NCBI GenBank assembly: GCA_023356515.1
Contig: JAKQYG010000232.1
Location: forward strand, 1 to 6,764
Length of the DNA: 6,764 bases
Direction: 5' to 3'
DNA from: Trichodesmium sp. MAG_R04
GTDB taxonomy: Bacteria > Cyanobacteriota > Cyanobacteriia > Cyanobacteriales > Microcoleaceae
Shown here: piece after piece, positions 6,536-6,764 of the stretch
How positions within the stretch are numbered: the first letter of the stretch is position 1
Layout: each line of letters begins with the position of its first letter
Translations under genes and position numbers: made by a program
Notes under the pieces: generated by a model
Databases searched by the model: none
Seen by the model: the letters and a program-made list of their open reading frames with translations, nothing else
What the model was told of the DNA's origin: nothing

Positions 6536-6764
6536 TCATAGCGCTTTATTAACACTTCAAATTCTGCCATTTCATTCGTCGTGGACCTGGACTATGGGGG
6601 CTTCTAATTCCTAAACTATTTTATAGCCTAGTTTTTGGAACCTTTGGGCCCAGTCTAGGTCTTCTAGGCCGGTGAGGGTTTCGTCCTAGGGGAGTTTTTC
6701 CCAGAGTTGGCGACGGATGGCGGCGTTGGCGTTGTTGCAGAAGGGATGGGTTTGGTTATAGTCG
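6386..6764. other. Gene-poor debris region after the second large gene
   Basis: No intact reading frame is convincing here on either strand. It holds the TnpB fragment (6380-6535) and the GT2 remnant (6572-6763), both on the minus strand, separated by about 36 bases that I cannot assign. No clear insertion-sequence ends, target-site duplications or strong terminator are visible. Confidence 0.6.
6572..6763 (-). pseudogene. Decayed C-terminal part of a family 2 glycosyltransferase (enters from the right edge)
   Basis: Read on the minus strand from 6763, the translation gives THPFCNNANAAIRRQLWEKL, then P-stop-DETLTGLEDLDWAQRFQKLG, then YKIV-stop-ELEAPIVQVHDE and a TGA at 6572-6574. This is the well-known GT2 (rhamnosyltransferase-like) C-terminal pattern 'FCNNANAAIRRxLWExLPYDExLTGLEDLxWAxRxxxxGYxIVYxPxAxVxHxH', including the catalytic-region ED of GLEDLDW. 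Amber codons (TAG at 6688-6686 and 6613-6611) sit at the two places where the family has Tyr. Other family positions have also changed: Pro to Leu in ELEA and His to Gln in VQVHDE. The normal extension after HxHDE, usually a W-x-x-x-x-N-R-Y-x-R-E-A region, is missing or out of frame. I read this as a pseudogene. Codons are C-rich, unlike the AT-rich neighbours. Confidence 0.72.

Noticed and set aside
6499..6570. Minus-strand ATG frame of 23 codons (MAEFEVLIKRYENLL...)
   Set aside because: It is too short and bridges the GT2 and TnpB remnants. It might be an out-of-frame remnant of the GT2 end (a VxxxRY-like segment), but the match is too loose to claim.

Overview
The window looks like an accessory, cell-surface-glycan type locus of an AT-rich cyanobacterium. 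The evidence for a cyanobacterium is indirect: one exact HIP1 octamer (GCGATCGC, 3064-3071), genes that join tetratricopeptide (TPR) repeats to glycosyltransferase and sulfotransferase domains in single long proteins, and an IS200/IS605-type TnpB scrap. No marker gene fixes the genus. All intact genes read on the + strand.

Layout. Positions 1-147 are the 3' end of a TPR protein. Its stop overlaps (ATGA) the start of a short reading frame (144-251) that has a good ribosome binding site but stops after 35 codons. From about 235, in another frame, the sequence encodes the C-terminal tail of a Sulfotransfer_2-type sulfotransferase with no P-loop half. I read 144-489 as the two ends of a gene that lost its middle. 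The tail runs without a stop into the next gene, whose own start is probably ATG 490.

The first large gene (490-3189, 899 aa) joins a GT-A-fold glycosyltransferase with a DTD motif, a complete PAPS-type sulfotransferase domain, a second and different sulfotransferase-like domain, and a TPR tail. Ten bases later begins the second large gene (3200-6385, 1061 aa): a GT4-type GT-B glycosyltransferase, TPRs, a GT-A-like domain with a TNAD motif, and two Ig-like modules that form a 405-bp tandem repeat identical at 403 of 405 bases. The two genes are very likely cotranscribed. Together they could build and sulfate a surface or secreted glycan, with the TPR and Ig-like modules as protein or glycan contacts. 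That role is inference; substrates cannot be read from sequence.

The right end (6386-6764) holds no intact gene. On the minus strand it contains a TnpB transposase fragment that abuts the stop codon of the second large gene, then the decayed C-terminal part of a family 2 glycosyltransferase with two amber codons and a terminal TGA. Both ends of the window therefore show gene debris. The two intact genes look like mosaics made by fusion, duplication and possibly recombination, including a sharp codon-usage change inside the second gene near 4793. I see no RNA gene, CRISPR array, attachment site or convincing promoter or terminator. The strongest candidates for something undescribed are the two multi-enzyme architectures and the nearly perfect Ig-module duplication.
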